NCBI GenBank assembly: GCA_015063955.1 | Contig: SVTD01000007.1 | Location: 1 to 55,706 of the forward strand | DNA: 55,706 bases | Direction of reading: 5' to 3' | DNA from: Oscillospiraceae bacterium | Lineage (GTDB): Bacteria; Bacillota; Clostridia; Oscillospirales; CAG-272 | Shown here: positions 6,618-16,700 of the stretch, piece after piece | Numbering within the stretch: position 1 is the stretch's first letter | Layout of the letters: every line of letters starts with the position of its first letter | Position numbers and translations under genes: made by a program | The notes under the pieces: generated by a model | Told to the model about the DNA's origin: nothing | The model's database searches: none | Seen by the model: the letters and a program-made list of their open reading frames with translations, nothing else

Positions 6618-7409
6618 TCAGATAGCCTTGTACTCTTCGAGAGCGCTTGCTGCATCCTCATCAAGGATGAAGGTTACGTTGGGATGGAGCTGGAGGATAG
6701 AAGCCTGGCACCAGGGTGTGATCTGGCCCTCGAGAGCTGCCTTGATAGCCTCAGCCTTCTTGGGGCCGTTTGCTACGAGAACTACCTGCTTTGCGCACAT
6801 GATGTTGCCGATACCCATGGAGAGAGCTGCGCGGGGAACCTCGTCTGCAGAATTGAAGAGACGGGAATTTGCCTCGATTGTGGACTCTGTGAGCTCAACT
6901 CTGTGTGTTTCCCAGATAAAGTCGTTGCCGGGCTCGTTGAAGCCGATGTGGCCGTTGTTACCGATACCGAGAACCTGGAGGTCGATGCCGCCGGCCTCCT
7001 CGATCGCTGCGTCGTACTGAGCGCACTCTGCCTTCCAATCGGGAGCCTGACCGTAGAGAACGTGAGTCTTATCCATATCAACGTTTACGTTATTGAAAAG
7101 ATTCTTATTCATGAAGTAACGGTAGGACTGGTCGTTTGCGGGGTCGATGGGATAGTACTCATCGAGGTTGTATGTAGTAACACCGGCAAAGTCTACTCTG
7201 CCCTCTGCATTGAGAGTTGCAAGCTCGGAATAAAGTCCGAGAGGAGATGTACCTGTAGCAAGACCGAGAACGAACTCGGGCTTGTTGGAAATAGCACCTG
7301 CAACGATAGAAGCTGCCTTCTTGGAAAGAGCCTCGTAGCTACCTGCTACAAATACCTTTACACCGTTCTTTTTGCCGTTGGAATAAGCCTTGATTTCATT
7401 TGCGTTCAT
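6618..7409 (-). CDS. nagB: Glucosamine-6-phosphate deaminase
   Basis: 263 residues, the normal NagB length. It converts glucosamine-6-phosphate to fructose-6-phosphate and ammonia in the cytoplasm. Visible signatures are the sugar-phosphate loop LGLATGTSPLGLY, the catalytic-Asp region TYNLDEYYP, and the GIGNNGHIGFNEPG motif with its active-site His/Glu pair. The start codon overlaps the nagA stop as ATGA, and GGAGGT (within 7414-7421) is the ribosome site. Together with NagA this completes entry of GlcNAc into glycolysis. Confidence 0.96.
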   Translation of the reverse strand: MNANEIKAYSNGKKNGVKVFVAGSYEALSKKAASIVAGAISNKPEFVLGLATGTSPLGLYSELATLNAEGRVDFAGVTTYNLDEYYPIDPANDQSYRYFMNKNLFNNVNVDMDKTHVLYGQAPDWKAECAQYDAAIEEAGGIDLQVLGIGNNGHIGFNEPGNDFIWETHRVELTESTIEANSRLFNSADEVPRAALSMGIGNIMCAKQVVLVANGPKKAEAIKAALEGQITPWCQASILQLHPNVTFILDEDAASALEEYKAI

Positions 7410-8539
7410 TTTTCGATACCTCCGATAATAGTTTTTATAACATTGAAATCAGTGTCAACAATAATAATATCAGCGCACTTGCCCTCCTCGAGAGAACCGA
7501 TATTCTTGTCCTCTCCGATAGCCTTTGCAGGGTTAAGGCTTGCTGCTGCGAATGCCTCTGCAAGAGATACGCCTGAGTGCTCATAGAAGTTCTTTACGCC
7601 CTTATTAAGGTCAAGAACGCTTCCTGCGATAGTACCGTCGGGCATAAGGCACTGAATACCTGTCTTCTTTACGGGCTGTCCGCCAAGTGTATAGTCGCCG
7701 TCGGGCATACCGCCTGCTCTCATACAGTCGGTGATGAGGCAGAGCTTGTCACCCTTGAGCTTATGTACCATCTTATAAAGGCCGGGATTTACGTGGAACG
7801 TATCACAGATGAGCTCAACGCTGACCGACTCATCGGAAAGAGCCGCGCCTACAACACCGGGATTACGGTGCATAAGTGCTGTCTGTGCATTGAAAAGGTG
7901 GGTCGTATGACGAACACCCTTTGCAATACCTGCATTTGCCTCGTCAAAGGTTGCGTTTGTATGGCCCATTGATGAAACAACGCGACCGTCGGCAAATACG
8001 CCCTCAATACATTCAAGACCGCCGTCTACCTCGGGAGCGATCGTATATACTTTAATAATATCAGCGTGCTTCTTAATAAATTCTGCGTCGGGACGCTTAA
8101 TATGCTCCTCTGCCTGTGCGCCCTTCTTGGATGCATTGATGAAGGGACCCTCGCAGTTGATACCAACTACCTTAGCACCCCACTTTGCACCCTCAGCCTT
8201 GACCTCGCGGGCATCGTTGAATGCCTTTTCGATCTCCTCTACGGATACTGTCATGGTTGTGGGGCAGAAGCTTGTTACGCCGTTCTTTGCAAGACCCTGA
8301 GACATCTTTCTGATACCGTCGGGATCTCCGTCACAGGTGTCGGCGCCCATATAGCCGTGGATGTGAATATCCACAAGACCGGGAGCTACCCACTTACCGC
8401 AGGCATCGATGACCTCGTACTGAGAAAGGTCAAGAGAAGCCTGATCTGCGATCTTTTCGATCTTTTCGCCGTACACGATGGCTTTGCCGGAAACGACTTC
8501 GCCGGGGAGCACGAGCTGTCCGTTAATGATACATTTCAT
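7406..8539 (-). CDS. nagA: N-acetylglucosamine-6-phosphate deacetylase
   Basis: 377 residues, normal length for NagA of the amidohydrolase superfamily. It removes the acetyl group from GlcNAc-6-phosphate. Metal-site motifs are visible: GLVDIHIHGYMGADT (HxH) near residue 55, NCEGPFI with its Glu ligand, SMGHTNATFDEA, THLFNAQTALMHRNPG and the catalytic Asp in CLITDCMRAGGMPDG. It is the first gene of the operon; AAAGGAA precedes the ATG and a strong promoter lies at 8604-8632. GlcNAc from host mucin, chitin or cell-wall turnover is the likely source. Confidence 0.96.
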   Translation of the reverse strand: MKCIINGQLVLPGEVVSGKAIVYGEKIEKIADQASLDLSQYEVIDACGKWVAPGLVDIHIHGYMGADTCDGDPDGIRKMSQGLAKNGVTSFCPTTMTVSVEEIEKAFNDAREVKAEGAKWGAKVVGINCEGPFINASKKGAQAEEHIKRPDAEFIKKHADIIKVYTIAPEVDGGLECIEGVFADGRVVSSMGHTNATFDEANAGIAKGVRHTTHLFNAQTALMHRNPGVVGAALSDESVSVELICDTFHVNPGLYKMVHKLKGDKLCLITDCMRAGGMPDGDYTLGGQPVKKTGIQCLMPDGTIAGSVLDLNKGVKNFYEHSGVSLAEAFAAASLNPAKAIGEDKNIGSLEEGKCADIIIVDTDFNVIKTIIGGIEK

Positions 8540-8603
8540 AACTTTACCATTCCTTTAATCATAACGTTCACAGGAAATTAATCCAAAATTCCCCTTATAA
8601 TTA

Positions 8604-8632
8604 ATTATACTCCCGACGATTTATAAAATCAA
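8604..8632 (-). promoter_or_regulatory. Sigma-A promoter of nagA-nagB-ROK
   Basis: On the minus strand, TTGATT (8627-8632) and TATAAT (8604-8609) are 17 bases apart. About 64 bases of leader follow; imperfect AT-rich symmetry (ATAATTAATTATA) around the -10 could be a repressor site. Confidence 0.75.
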
Positions 8633-8725
8633 TAAATAATGTGAATTTTTTCGCGGGATTTTGTTATTTTTCGCACGGTTTTTTTGAAGTGATTGCACAA
8701 TCCCTGAGCGTTTTTTGCAAAAGTT

Positions 8726-9550
8726 TTAAACAAGCTCTCCCTTTTCGTAGGCGCCGAGGAGATACCTTGCCACACCGTCCTCGTCGTTTGAGCCAATAAT
8801 ACCGGTTGCCATCTCCTTGAGCCGCGGATCTGCATTTGAAACCGCGTAGCACTCATCGGCAACCTCGAACATAGAAAAATCATTCACGCCATCGCCAAAA
8901 GCAACTACTCTCTCGCAGCCAAGTATTTCCTTCAGTCTGAGAAGCGCACAAGCCTTTGTTGCCTTTCTCGGGAGGATCTCGAGATACCAGTCCGGCGAAT
9001 ATGAATCCTTGTAAAACAAGCAGCGGTGATCCTCCCTCAGCCGCTCGTAGCAGGGCAGGAGCGCTTCCCTTTTATCGGTACAGCTTATGGTGAATATATC
9101 ACCCTCATAAAGGTCGTCCCATGTACCGAGCCTTGCCCTCGGATCACCTGCACGCGTCCTGAAATACTCTTGCGCCCCAAGGGATTCAAGGTGTTTTTCG
9201 GTATAGGTGAATCTCTCCTTGCCGTCTATCAGGGCAAATACTCTGGGATGTGTCCCCAGCCTCTCCAGAGCATCAAGGACAGCCTTGCTCTCCTCAGGGG
9301 GAAACGTGCTTTGAAAAACTCTTCTGCCCGTATCGTTTTCAACAGTAAAGGCACCGTTGTAGACTACTGCATACAAAGAGCCGAGATCGCCTACGGCTTT
9401 GGCTGCAGTGCTATGGGAGCGCGCCGTTGCATATGTAAAAATCAAACCTTTGCCGCAAAGATACTCCAGCACCCTCGCCGTATACTCGGAAACAGTCCCG
9501 TCCGATCTCAGAAGAGTGTTGTCAAGGTCTGATACGTAAAGAGTTTTCAT
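8726..9550 (-). CDS. Cof-type HAD-superfamily phosphatase
   Basis: 274 residues from the ATG at 9550, which has AGAGAGG just upstream; a longer in-frame start would extend past the promoter. HAD motif I is SDLDNTLL (D8, D10), motif II is in YATARSHS, and motifs III/IV are the Lys region and GDGVND (219-224). The middle is a type IIB (Cof) cap. Proteins like this dephosphorylate sugar phosphates or related small molecules; the substrate cannot be read from the sequence. It is adjacent to the nag operon but has its own promoter, divergent from the FAD oxidoreductase gene. Confidence 0.88.
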   Translation of the reverse strand: MKTLYVSDLDNTLLRSDGTVSEYTARVLEYLCGKGLIFTYATARSHSTAAKAVGDLGSLYAVVYNGAFTVENDTGRRVFQSTFPPEESKAVLDALERLGTHPRVFALIDGKERFTYTEKHLESLGAQEYFRTRAGDPRARLGTWDDLYEGDIFTISCTDKREALLPCYERLREDHRCLFYKDSYSPDWYLEILPRKATKACALLRLKEILGCERVVAFGDGVNDFSMFEVADECYAVSNADPRLKEMATGIIGSNDEDGVARYLLGAYEKGELV

Positions 9551-9578
9551 ATTTTTACCTCTCTTTCTTTCTAATCTG

Positions 9579-9607
9579 ATTCTATCACTCCCGCTCCGAC
9601 AATTCAA
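9579..9607 (-). promoter_or_regulatory. Promoter of the HAD phosphatase gene
   Basis: On the minus strand, TTGAAT (9602-9607) and TAGAAT (9579-9584) are 17 bases apart, 28 bases before the chosen start codon. Confidence 0.6.
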
Positions 9608-9630
9608 CAAATAAATTTGATTCATTACCA

Positions 9631-9659
9631 TTGCAAATATAGTCAGAGCGTGGTATAAT
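9631..9659 (+). promoter_or_regulatory. Promoter of the FAD oxidoreductase gene
   Basis: TTGCAA (9631-9636) and TATAAT (9654-9659) are 17 bases apart, 35 bases before the ATG. Confidence 0.7.
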
Positions 9660-9694
9660 ATATCAAATAAGTCATTCAAAGGAAGGACTGAATT

Positions 9695-11062
9695 ATGAAA
9701 TTTGACGTTATAATTATCGGAGCAGGCCCCGGCGGTATTTTCTCAGCCTACGAGCTTTCTGCCCTTCGCCCCAACCTGAAGATTGCAGTTTTTGAAACAG
9801 GTCATTCTCTCGAAAAGCGCCGTTGCCCCATTGACGGCGAAAAGGTCAAAAGCTGTATCGGCTGCAAGAGCTGCTCCATTATGAGCGGATTTGGCGGCGC
9901 CGGTGCTTTTTCCGACGGAAAATATAACATAACAAACGATTTCGGCGGTACTCTTTACGAGTACATCGGCAAAAAGCGCGCACTTGATCTTATGAAATAC
10001 GTGGACGAGATCAATATGCGCTTCGGCGGCGAGGGCACAAAGCTCTATTCCACCGCAGGAACAGGCTTCAAAACCGAATGCATCCGTCACGACCTTCATC
10101 TCCTTGACGCCTCCGTGCGCCACCTCGGAACAGATATCAACTACGTGGTTCTTGAAAACCTTTACACTCATCTCAAGGATAAGGTCACATTTTTCTTTGA
10201 CACCCCCGTAAAGCACGTTAACCGCCTGGAAAAGGGCTACGAGATCGTCTGCAAGGACGGCACCTACACCTGCGAGCAGTGCATTATATCCGTTGGCAGA
10301 AGCGGCAGTAAGTGGATGGAAACGGTCTGCCGTGAGCTTGATATCGAAACGAAGTCAAACCGCGTTGACATCGGTGTTCGCGTGGAGCTTCCCGCTCAGG
10401 TGTTCGCCCATATAACGGACGAGCTTTACGAAAGCAAGATCGTATACCGCACCGAAACCTACGGTGACAAGGTCCGCACCTTCTGTATGAATCCCAAGGG
10501 AGCAGTTGTAAACGAGAACACCAACGGCATCATTACGGTTAACGGTCACAGCTACGAGGACCCCGAAAAGCAGACTGAAAACACAAACTTTGCCCTTCTC
10601 GTTGCAAAGCATTTCTCCGAGCCCTTCAAGGATTCCAACGGCTACGGCGAAAGCATTGCCCGTCTCAGCAATATGCTGGGCGGCGGCGTTATCGTTCAGC
10701 GCTTCGGCGATCTTATCAGAGGTCAGCGTTCAACTCCCGGAAGAATCGAGGAATCCTTCGTGACACCTACTCTTTGTGCAACACCCGGCGACCTCAGCCT
10801 CGTGCTTCCCAAGCGAATCCTCGACGGTATCATTGAGATGATCTACGCCCTTGATAACGTTGCCCCCGGAACTGCCAACGACGACACGCTTCTTTACGGT
10901 GTTGAGGTCAAGTTCTACAATATGGAGGTCGAGGTCAACGAGCGCCTTGAATCAAAATACGAAGGACTTTATATTATCGGCGACGGAAGCGGAATCACTC
11001 ATTCTCTCTCCCACGCATCAGCCAGCGGAGTTCACGTTGCCCGCGATATTGCAAACAGATAA
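9695..11062 (+). CDS. FAD-dependent oxidoreductase (COG2509-like)
   Basis: 455 residues. The N-terminus has the FAD Rossmann motif VIIIGAGPGGIFSAYEL with the acidic ribose-binding residue in VFETG, and a Cys-rich stretch SCIGCKSCSIMSGFGGAGAF at about residues 54-73 typical of this uncharacterised flavoprotein family. The C-terminus closes with GLYIIGDGSGITHSLSHASA, the second FAD contact. AGGAAGG lies before the ATG. It is a single-gene unit with its own promoter and terminator. The substrate is unknown; related proteins are annotated only as NAD(P)/FAD-dependent dehydrogenases. Confidence 0.88.
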   Translation: MKFDVIIIGAGPGGIFSAYELSALRPNLKIAVFETGHSLEKRRCPIDGEKVKSCIGCKSCSIMSGFGGAGAFSDGKYNITNDFGGTLYEYIGKKRALDLMKYVDEINMRFGGEGTKLYSTAGTGFKTECIRHDLHLLDASVRHLGTDINYVVLENLYTHLKDKVTFFFDTPVKHVNRLEKGYEIVCKDGTYTCEQCIISVGRSGSKWMETVCRELDIETKSNRVDIGVRVELPAQVFAHITDELYESKIVYRTETYGDKVRTFCMNPKGAVVNENTNGIITVNGHSYEDPEKQTENTNFALLVAKHFSEPFKDSNGYGESIARLSNMLGGGVIVQRFGDLIRGQRSTPGRIEESFVTPTLCATPGDLSLVLPKRILDGIIEMIYALDNVAPGTANDDTLLYGVEVKFYNMEVEVNERLESKYEGLYIIGDGSGITHSLSHASASGVHVARDIANR

Positions 11063-11071
11063 ACATAATAG

Positions 11072-11120
11072 AAAAAGAGCAAGAGCCAAAGGAGTTTATC
11101 CTTTAGATCTTGCTCTTTTT
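11072..11120 (+). terminator. Terminator after the FAD oxidoreductase
   Basis: AAAAAGAGCAAGA and TCTTGCTCTTTTT pair around a 23-base loop; U-tracts on both sides suggest it works in both directions. Confidence 0.85.
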
Positions 11121-11250
11121 GTCGGTACTCGGTATATCGTCACTTCGTTCCGTTCGAATCGAGCTTTAGCATATCGAATTTCAAAAGCAATATATCGGAA
11201 ATCCCATAAGGGATTTATATCGATGATTGTCGTGCCAAAGCAAATCGGAC
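11121..11250. repeat. Intergenic palindrome cluster, possible repeat remnant
   Basis: Several short palindromes sit in 130 bases without a gene: AAATCCCATAAGGGATTT (11197-11214) and recurring ATATCG and TTCGAA modules. The pattern resembles hairpin-array elements common in gut Clostridia, here in a single degenerate copy. Confidence 0.4.
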
Positions 11251-12699
11251 TTATTTCGAAAGCTCTCTTTCTACGATCTCTTTGAGATCCTCGTATTCAA
11301 GGGCTGATACTATGATATCGACTATCACGCCGTCCTCGTCGATAACGAGAGTTCTGGGCCACTCTCCGCGGCCGCCGAGGTTTGTATAATATCCGTCCTC
11401 ACCGGCTGAGAAATCGGCAACGAAATTAACATCGCTGTCAGGATACTTTTCTCCGATATATCCGGGAGCGGCGGCAACACCCATAAAGGAATGGACTGCG
11501 AACACGCTTATCTCGTCCTTGTACTCAGTTGCTATCTGATCGAAAAAGGGCAGCTCCGCAACGCAGGGGGTACACCACGTTCCCCAGAAATTGATGATAG
11601 TGAGCTTTTCTTCCTTCGTGGGATCGACCTTATCAGTCTCGCAGATGCCGTCAGCCGTGATTCTTGAAAGCTCAGCACCGTAGCAAAGGTTACCTACCTC
11701 CGTGCCGGGTACTGCAGGCTCCTTCTGATTCCAGAAGTAAACGAAAGAACCAACAAGGATCGCTATCATAAGAACGCAGGCAATGCTTCTTGTGATAAGG
11801 CGGGCCTTTTTATTGCCCTTAACAGTTTCGGGAAGGCTCTTTTTCTTTCCGAGCCCCTTCCACACGATGGCGTTTGTGGGGCATACGTCCACACAGTCGC
11901 CGCAGCTGATACACTCGGCGTCACCCACCTTTTTGATGTCCATTTTACAACGATTCTTACAAAGGTTACAGTGAGTACATTTGGACTCCTCCACCTTGAC
12001 ACCGAATACGGAGAACTTATTGAAAAGTCCGTAAAGGGCGCCGAGAGGACATACGAATCGGCAGAACATACGGAATATGAACACGCACGCCACGAGAACG
12101 CTTACGAGTATGAGAAATTTCCACGTAAACAGAGGTCCGAGCATCGAGAAATAGCTGTCGTTCACCTTGTTTGCAAGGAGGGACACACCACCCTCAATAG
12201 TTCCTGCGGGGCATATGTACTTACAGAAAGCAGGAAGGGGAGTATCGCGAAATGCGTACATAATGGGAATAATAAAGACAAAAAGCACGAGGATCGCATA
12301 CTTGAAGAAGGAAAGCACCCGTGTTACGGGGCCTTTTTTTATCTTGGGGGTCTTGATCTTATAAACGAGCTCCTGAATAAGACCGAAGGGGCAAAGCCAG
12401 CCGCAGATCATTCTGCCGAACATAATGCAGTAAAGAAGAAGAATGCCGCCAACGTAGTACATAGCTCCCTTTCCTGCCGAGAAGGAGCCCTGAAGGCTTC
12501 CCAGAGGGCAGGCACCAACGGCACCGGGGCAGGAATAGCAATTAAGACCGGGGACGCACATGGTCTTCGTATCGCCCTTGTAAATGCTTCCCGAAACGAA
12601 TCCCTTCAGGTTAGCGTTGAAAAGCAGGGCAAAATAAAGCTGCATAAGCTTTCTCTTTGAGGGAATGAGCGCCCTTAATTTATTGAAAAATTTCTTCAT
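11251..12699 (-). CDS. Membrane polyferredoxin fused to thioredoxin-like (TlpA) domain
   Basis: 482 residues in two modules. Residues 1-285 are a NapH/CcoG-like membrane domain with several membrane segments, Cys pairs CGWLCP, CKYICP and CRFVCP, and two [4Fe-4S] motifs (C241, 244, 247, 251 and C263, 266, 269, 273). A membrane segment at 305-323 leads to a thioredoxin fold with W375-C376-T-P-C379 and the cis-Pro region EWPRTLVID. Topology places the thioredoxin outside and the clusters inside, so it probably carries electrons from cytoplasmic ferredoxin to exported thiols. AAGGAGGT precedes the ATG. It is second in an operon with 12710-13552; the external partner is inferred. Confidence 0.85.
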   Translation of the reverse strand: MKKFFNKLRALIPSKRKLMQLYFALLFNANLKGFVSGSIYKGDTKTMCVPGLNCYSCPGAVGACPLGSLQGSFSAGKGAMYYVGGILLLYCIMFGRMICGWLCPFGLIQELVYKIKTPKIKKGPVTRVLSFFKYAILVLFVFIIPIMYAFRDTPLPAFCKYICPAGTIEGGVSLLANKVNDSYFSMLGPLFTWKFLILVSVLVACVFIFRMFCRFVCPLGALYGLFNKFSVFGVKVEESKCTHCNLCKNRCKMDIKKVGDAECISCGDCVDVCPTNAIVWKGLGKKKSLPETVKGNKKARLITRSIACVLMIAILVGSFVYFWNQKEPAVPGTEVGNLCYGAELSRITADGICETDKVDPTKEEKLTIINFWGTWCTPCVAELPFFDQIATEYKDEISVFAVHSFMGVAAAPGYIGEKYPDSDVNFVADFSAGEDGYYTNLGGRGEWPRTLVIDEDGVIVDIIVSALEYEDLKEIVERELSK

Positions 12700-12709
12700 T
12701 TTGACCTCC

Positions 12710-13552
12710 TTAGCCGAGACCGATGCACTCGGTACAGATGTTAACAGCCTTTGTCAGAACGTCCTCATATCCGCCGAGATATATTCCGGCAACAAGAAGG
12801 GCCACTATAGCCGATGCAATAAAGACGTATCTGATCACAGCTACGATCTGCTCAGGCTCTTTCTCTTCCTTTTTCACGATATCCGCCTCCCTTGCATCAG
12901 GGAGCTTTTTGAGAAGATCTATCTCCTTTTCAAGGCTTTTATCGTTTGCAACATTGCTGTACATCATATAAGCCAAGGGGACAACAATGCAAGAAAGAAG
13001 AACCAAAAATGCATTTATCACAGAGCCGTTAATATCATCGGTATAGTTTGAGGATGCTGCGGCATAGCGCAAAAACAAAATTGTAAAAACCGCAAAAAGC
13101 ACTGCAATTATTGACTTTCTTACCGTTCTTGCCACCTGCTCCCTCTTGATTCCCGAAAGGATGGCAGGGTCGGCGTCACAGTTTTCCACGTTCTTTTTCA
13201 TACGCAGGCGTTTTGCAAGAAACTCGTTATCTTTATTCATTTTCTTCCTTTTTATATTTATGGGAGAAATGAACTCATATACGAATCCCAAAACGGTGAG
13301 AGCAACGGTGGCGTACACGGGAACAGCGATAAATCCGAAGGTCTCCTCCACTATTGCGCGGGAATACTCCTGATCGGGATAAAACGTGGGAAGGGGAAGC
13401 TTGATCCCAAACAACAGCTCCGTCGTCTCAAAGGTGACGTTATAGTAGATCCGCAGGCATCCTGCCATAAAGCACAGCCCCGTCAGAACGATAAAAGCTG
13501 CCAAAATAATATTGAAAATGCGGTGAAGTCGCATTTCTTTCTCTTTTGTCAT
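12710..13552 (-). CDS. Membrane protein with C-terminal CxxC (CD1871A-like end)
   Basis: 280 residues with membrane segments near 13-33, 72-95, about 145-165, 180-200 and 240-262, a charged loop KINIKRKKMNKD-type region between the second and third, and the terminal sequence ICTECIGLG. That end resembles the small CD1871A family of CxxC proteins, which I recall being encoded with ferredoxin-thioredoxin genes in Clostridia. Here the motif is the tail of a larger protein and probably exchanges electrons with the downstream fusion protein, 10 bases away. TAGGAG lies before the ATG at 13552. The function of the N-terminal part is unknown. Confidence 0.6.
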   Translation of the reverse strand: MTKEKEMRLHRIFNIILAAFIVLTGLCFMAGCLRIYYNVTFETTELLFGIKLPLPTFYPDQEYSRAIVEETFGFIAVPVYATVALTVLGFVYEFISPINIKRKKMNKDNEFLAKRLRMKKNVENCDADPAILSGIKREQVARTVRKSIIAVLFAVFTILFLRYAAASSNYTDDINGSVINAFLVLLSCIVVPLAYMMYSNVANDKSLEKEIDLLKKLPDAREADIVKKEEKEPEQIVAVIRYVFIASAIVALLVAGIYLGGYEDVLTKAVNICTECIGLG

Positions 13553-13587
13553 ATTTTGTTCTCCTAAGTGATTTTTCTTCGCAACTT

Positions 13588-13616
13588 AGTATAGCACGAT
13601 TTATTAGAATTGTAAA
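13588..13616 (-). promoter_or_regulatory. Promoter of the polyferredoxin-thioredoxin operon
   Basis: On the minus strand, TTTACA (13611-13616) and TATACT (13588-13593) are 17 bases apart. It lies back to back with the protease promoter at 13654-13682, only 37 bases between the two -35 boxes, so joint regulation is plausible. Confidence 0.75.
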
Positions 13617-13653
13617 CAATTTAAGAAAATAAAAAAAAGATGTGTAGAAAATA

Positions 13654-13682
13654 TTGCAATTCAGGCGAAAAAGTAGTAGTAT
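13654..13682 (+). promoter_or_regulatory. Promoter of the protease-Opp operon
   Basis: TTGCAA (13654-13659) and TAGTAT (13677-13682) are 17 bases apart. A 59-base AT-rich leader and AAGGAGA (13724-13730) lead to the ATG at 13742. Confidence 0.65.
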
Positions 13683-13741
13683 AGATTGAATATGTATGTA
13701 TTTATATATAAATTAATATAAAGAAGGAGATTTTTAAAGAA

Positions 13742-16700
13742 ATGGAGAAAACAAAGCTTTCCAAAAGGCTGACGAGAATGCTCTCACTGCTGCTGGTAAT
13801 TTCAATGCTTGCAGGCATGATTGCGATCCCCTCAGTCTCAGCTTCTGATTTTGAGGCATCTTACATTCAGAAGCTTGACAACCTGGCGGTTGACTACGAG
13901 AGTTACCTGGATAACTCAGTAATGTTCCAGCTGCCGGAAGGCGTAAGCGACAGCGAGGAGATTTCCGTCATCATTACGGTTGACGGCGCTTCCGTTATGG
14001 ACGCTTACAACGGCACCGATAAGACCATGAGCTTTTCGGAATACGCACAGACCTCTGAGAACACTGCTAAAACAAAGCAGCTCGTCAGCGACAAAAAGGC
14101 TGACGTTCTCAAGGCTCTTGACGAGAAGGGCATCTCCTACACCACCGGTGAGGAATACGCCGCAGTTCTCGCAGGCTTTGAGCTTATCATCAAGGCAGGC
14201 GACTTCGAAAAGACCTGCAGGTCTCTTGACCGCGGCATGACTGCCATCGTCGGCGAGGTGTACAACACCTGCGAGACTGAGCTTGTTGAAAACAAGGTCA
14301 ACGTTTTCGATACCGGTATCTTTAACAGCGAAGGCTGCGGATACGACGGAAGCGGAATGGTGGTTGCAGTTCTTGATACGGGTCTCGATACAAACCACAC
14401 CGCATTCTCCACCGAGAACTTCACAAGCAAGAACCTCGGACTCACCTACAAGGACGTAGCGAAGGTCATCGGCGACACGGCGGCAAGCGAGCTTCTCGAC
14501 GGCCTCACCGTTGACGACGTTTACGTAAACGAAAAGGTCCCCTACGGATTTGACTACGCAGACGAGGACCCCGACGTTTATTCCACCCACAACAACCACG
14601 GTACTCACGTTGCCGGCGTTATCGCAGGTAACGACGATACTATCCGCGGCGTTGCCCCCAACGCTCAGGTGGTTCCCATGAAGATCTTCTCCGACGTTGA
14701 GGACTCTGCAAAAAGCTCCTGGATCCTCGCCGCCCTTGAGGACTGCGTGGTGCTGGGAGTTGACGTTATCAATATGTCCATCGGCACAGCCTGCGGCTTC
14801 TCCCGCGAGACTGACGAAGAGGCAGTTAGCGGTGTATTCGAAAACATCCGTAAGGCAGGCATCAGCATGATCGTTGCTGCCTCCAACAGCTTCTCCTCTG
14901 CCTTCGGAAGCGAGGCTAACGGTAACCTCGGTCTTACATCCAACCCCGATACCGGTACGGTAGGCTCCCCCTCCACCTACGAAGGAACAATGTCAGTTGC
15001 TTCCATCGCCGGTGCCGAGACTCCCTACCTCCTCTATAACGACACTATCATCTACTTCACAGAGTCCTCTAACTCCGCAGCCGAGGAGAACGACTTCTTC
15101 AAGACGCTTCTCGGTGACAAGGACTCCATGAACATAGATTACGTTCTCATCCCCGGTGTCGGCCGAAGCGCTGACTATACGGGTCTTGACGTTAAGGACA
15201 AGATCGCCCTCGTCAGACGAGGAAGCAACACCTTCGAGGAAAAGGCGCTCATCGCTGAGGAGCAGGGCGCTGCAGGTATCATCGTTTACAACAACGTATC
15301 CGGTGACATCAAGATGAACGTAGGTGATGCAAAGATCGCCGTCTGCTCAATTTCTCAGGACGACGGTGAAATGCTTGCAAAAAAGGATTCCGGTACTCTT
15401 AAGATCAAGAAGTCCCAGTCCTCCGGTCCCTTCATCTCCGACTTCTCCTCCTGGGGTCCCACACCTGACCTGAGGATCAAGCCTGAGATCACAGCCCACG
15501 GCGGAAGCATTCTTTCCTCCATCACAGGCGGCGGCTACGACCGTATCTCCGGTACATCGATGGCCTGCCCCAACCTTGCAGGCGTCGTAATCCTTCTCAG
15601 ACAGTACGTTGTTGAGAACTTCCCCGAGATCGCAGACGACAACAACAAGGTCAACGACATGGTCAACCGCCTTATGATGTCCACGGCAGATATCGCTCTT
15701 AACACAAACGGCCTCCCCTATGCAGTAAGAAAGCAGGGCGCGGGACTTGCAAACCTCCAGGCATCCATCGACACACCCGCCTATATCAAGACCTTTGATA
15801 AGGACGGCAAGGAGATGAACAAGACAAAGCTTGAGCTTGGTGACGATCCCGATAAGAAGGGCGTTTACGAAATGACCTTCGCCATCTCAAACTTCGGCGA
15901 AAAGAAGCTCTCCTACACTCTCGGCGGCTACGTGCTTACTGAGGGCGTCAGCGAAACCAAGACCAATGCAGGCGAGACCACCGTTACCGAGGAGGCTTAC
16001 GAGCTCGAGGGTGCTACTATCGAGATCGTTTCCGTCGAGGGCGGCAAGAAGAGCGGCAAGACCGTTAAGGTCGATGCAGGCAAGGAAGCTAAGGTAACAG
16101 TCAAGATCACTCTCTCCGATGAGGACAAGAAGTACCTTGACGATTCCTTCGAAAACGGCATGTACGTTGAAGGATACCTCACACTTACGGCAAACAAGGG
16201 TTCAAAGATCGACCTCAACATCCCCTACCTCGCTTACTACGGCGACTGGACCGTTGCTCCCCTCTTTGACCTTACCTACTACGATACAAATGCAGACGAG
16301 CTTGATGACGGTATCGACATCGAGGACAAGACTATGGCTGATGCTTACGCTACACGTCCCGTCGGCGGTGTTTCCGATGACTACGTAAGCTACCTCGGCT
16401 CCTACTACTTCATCCAGGATCCCGACGATATCGTTATTGCAGCAGATCCCAAATACGTTTCTCTCTCCAACCAGATCGGCTCCGTACATTCTCTCAGATT
16501 CGTCTGGGCAGGTCTTCTCAGAAACGCAGAGCGAATCGAAGTTTCCATCACCGACGACTCCTCCGGAGAGGTCATCTTCGAGACAGTTGACGATGACGTT
16601 CGTAAATCATACAGCGACGGAGGCGCTATGATCTATCCCTCCAACGTTGAGATCGAATTCGATACCACAGAGTATCAGCTCGAGAACAACACCACCTACA

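Noticed and set aside
5391-7586. Long open frame of about 731 codons on the plus strand opposite nagB and the ROK gene
   Set aside because: It is antisense to two clear genes, is Cys/Val-rich in the way antisense shadows of Clostridia genes are, and has no ribosome site or recognisable domain.
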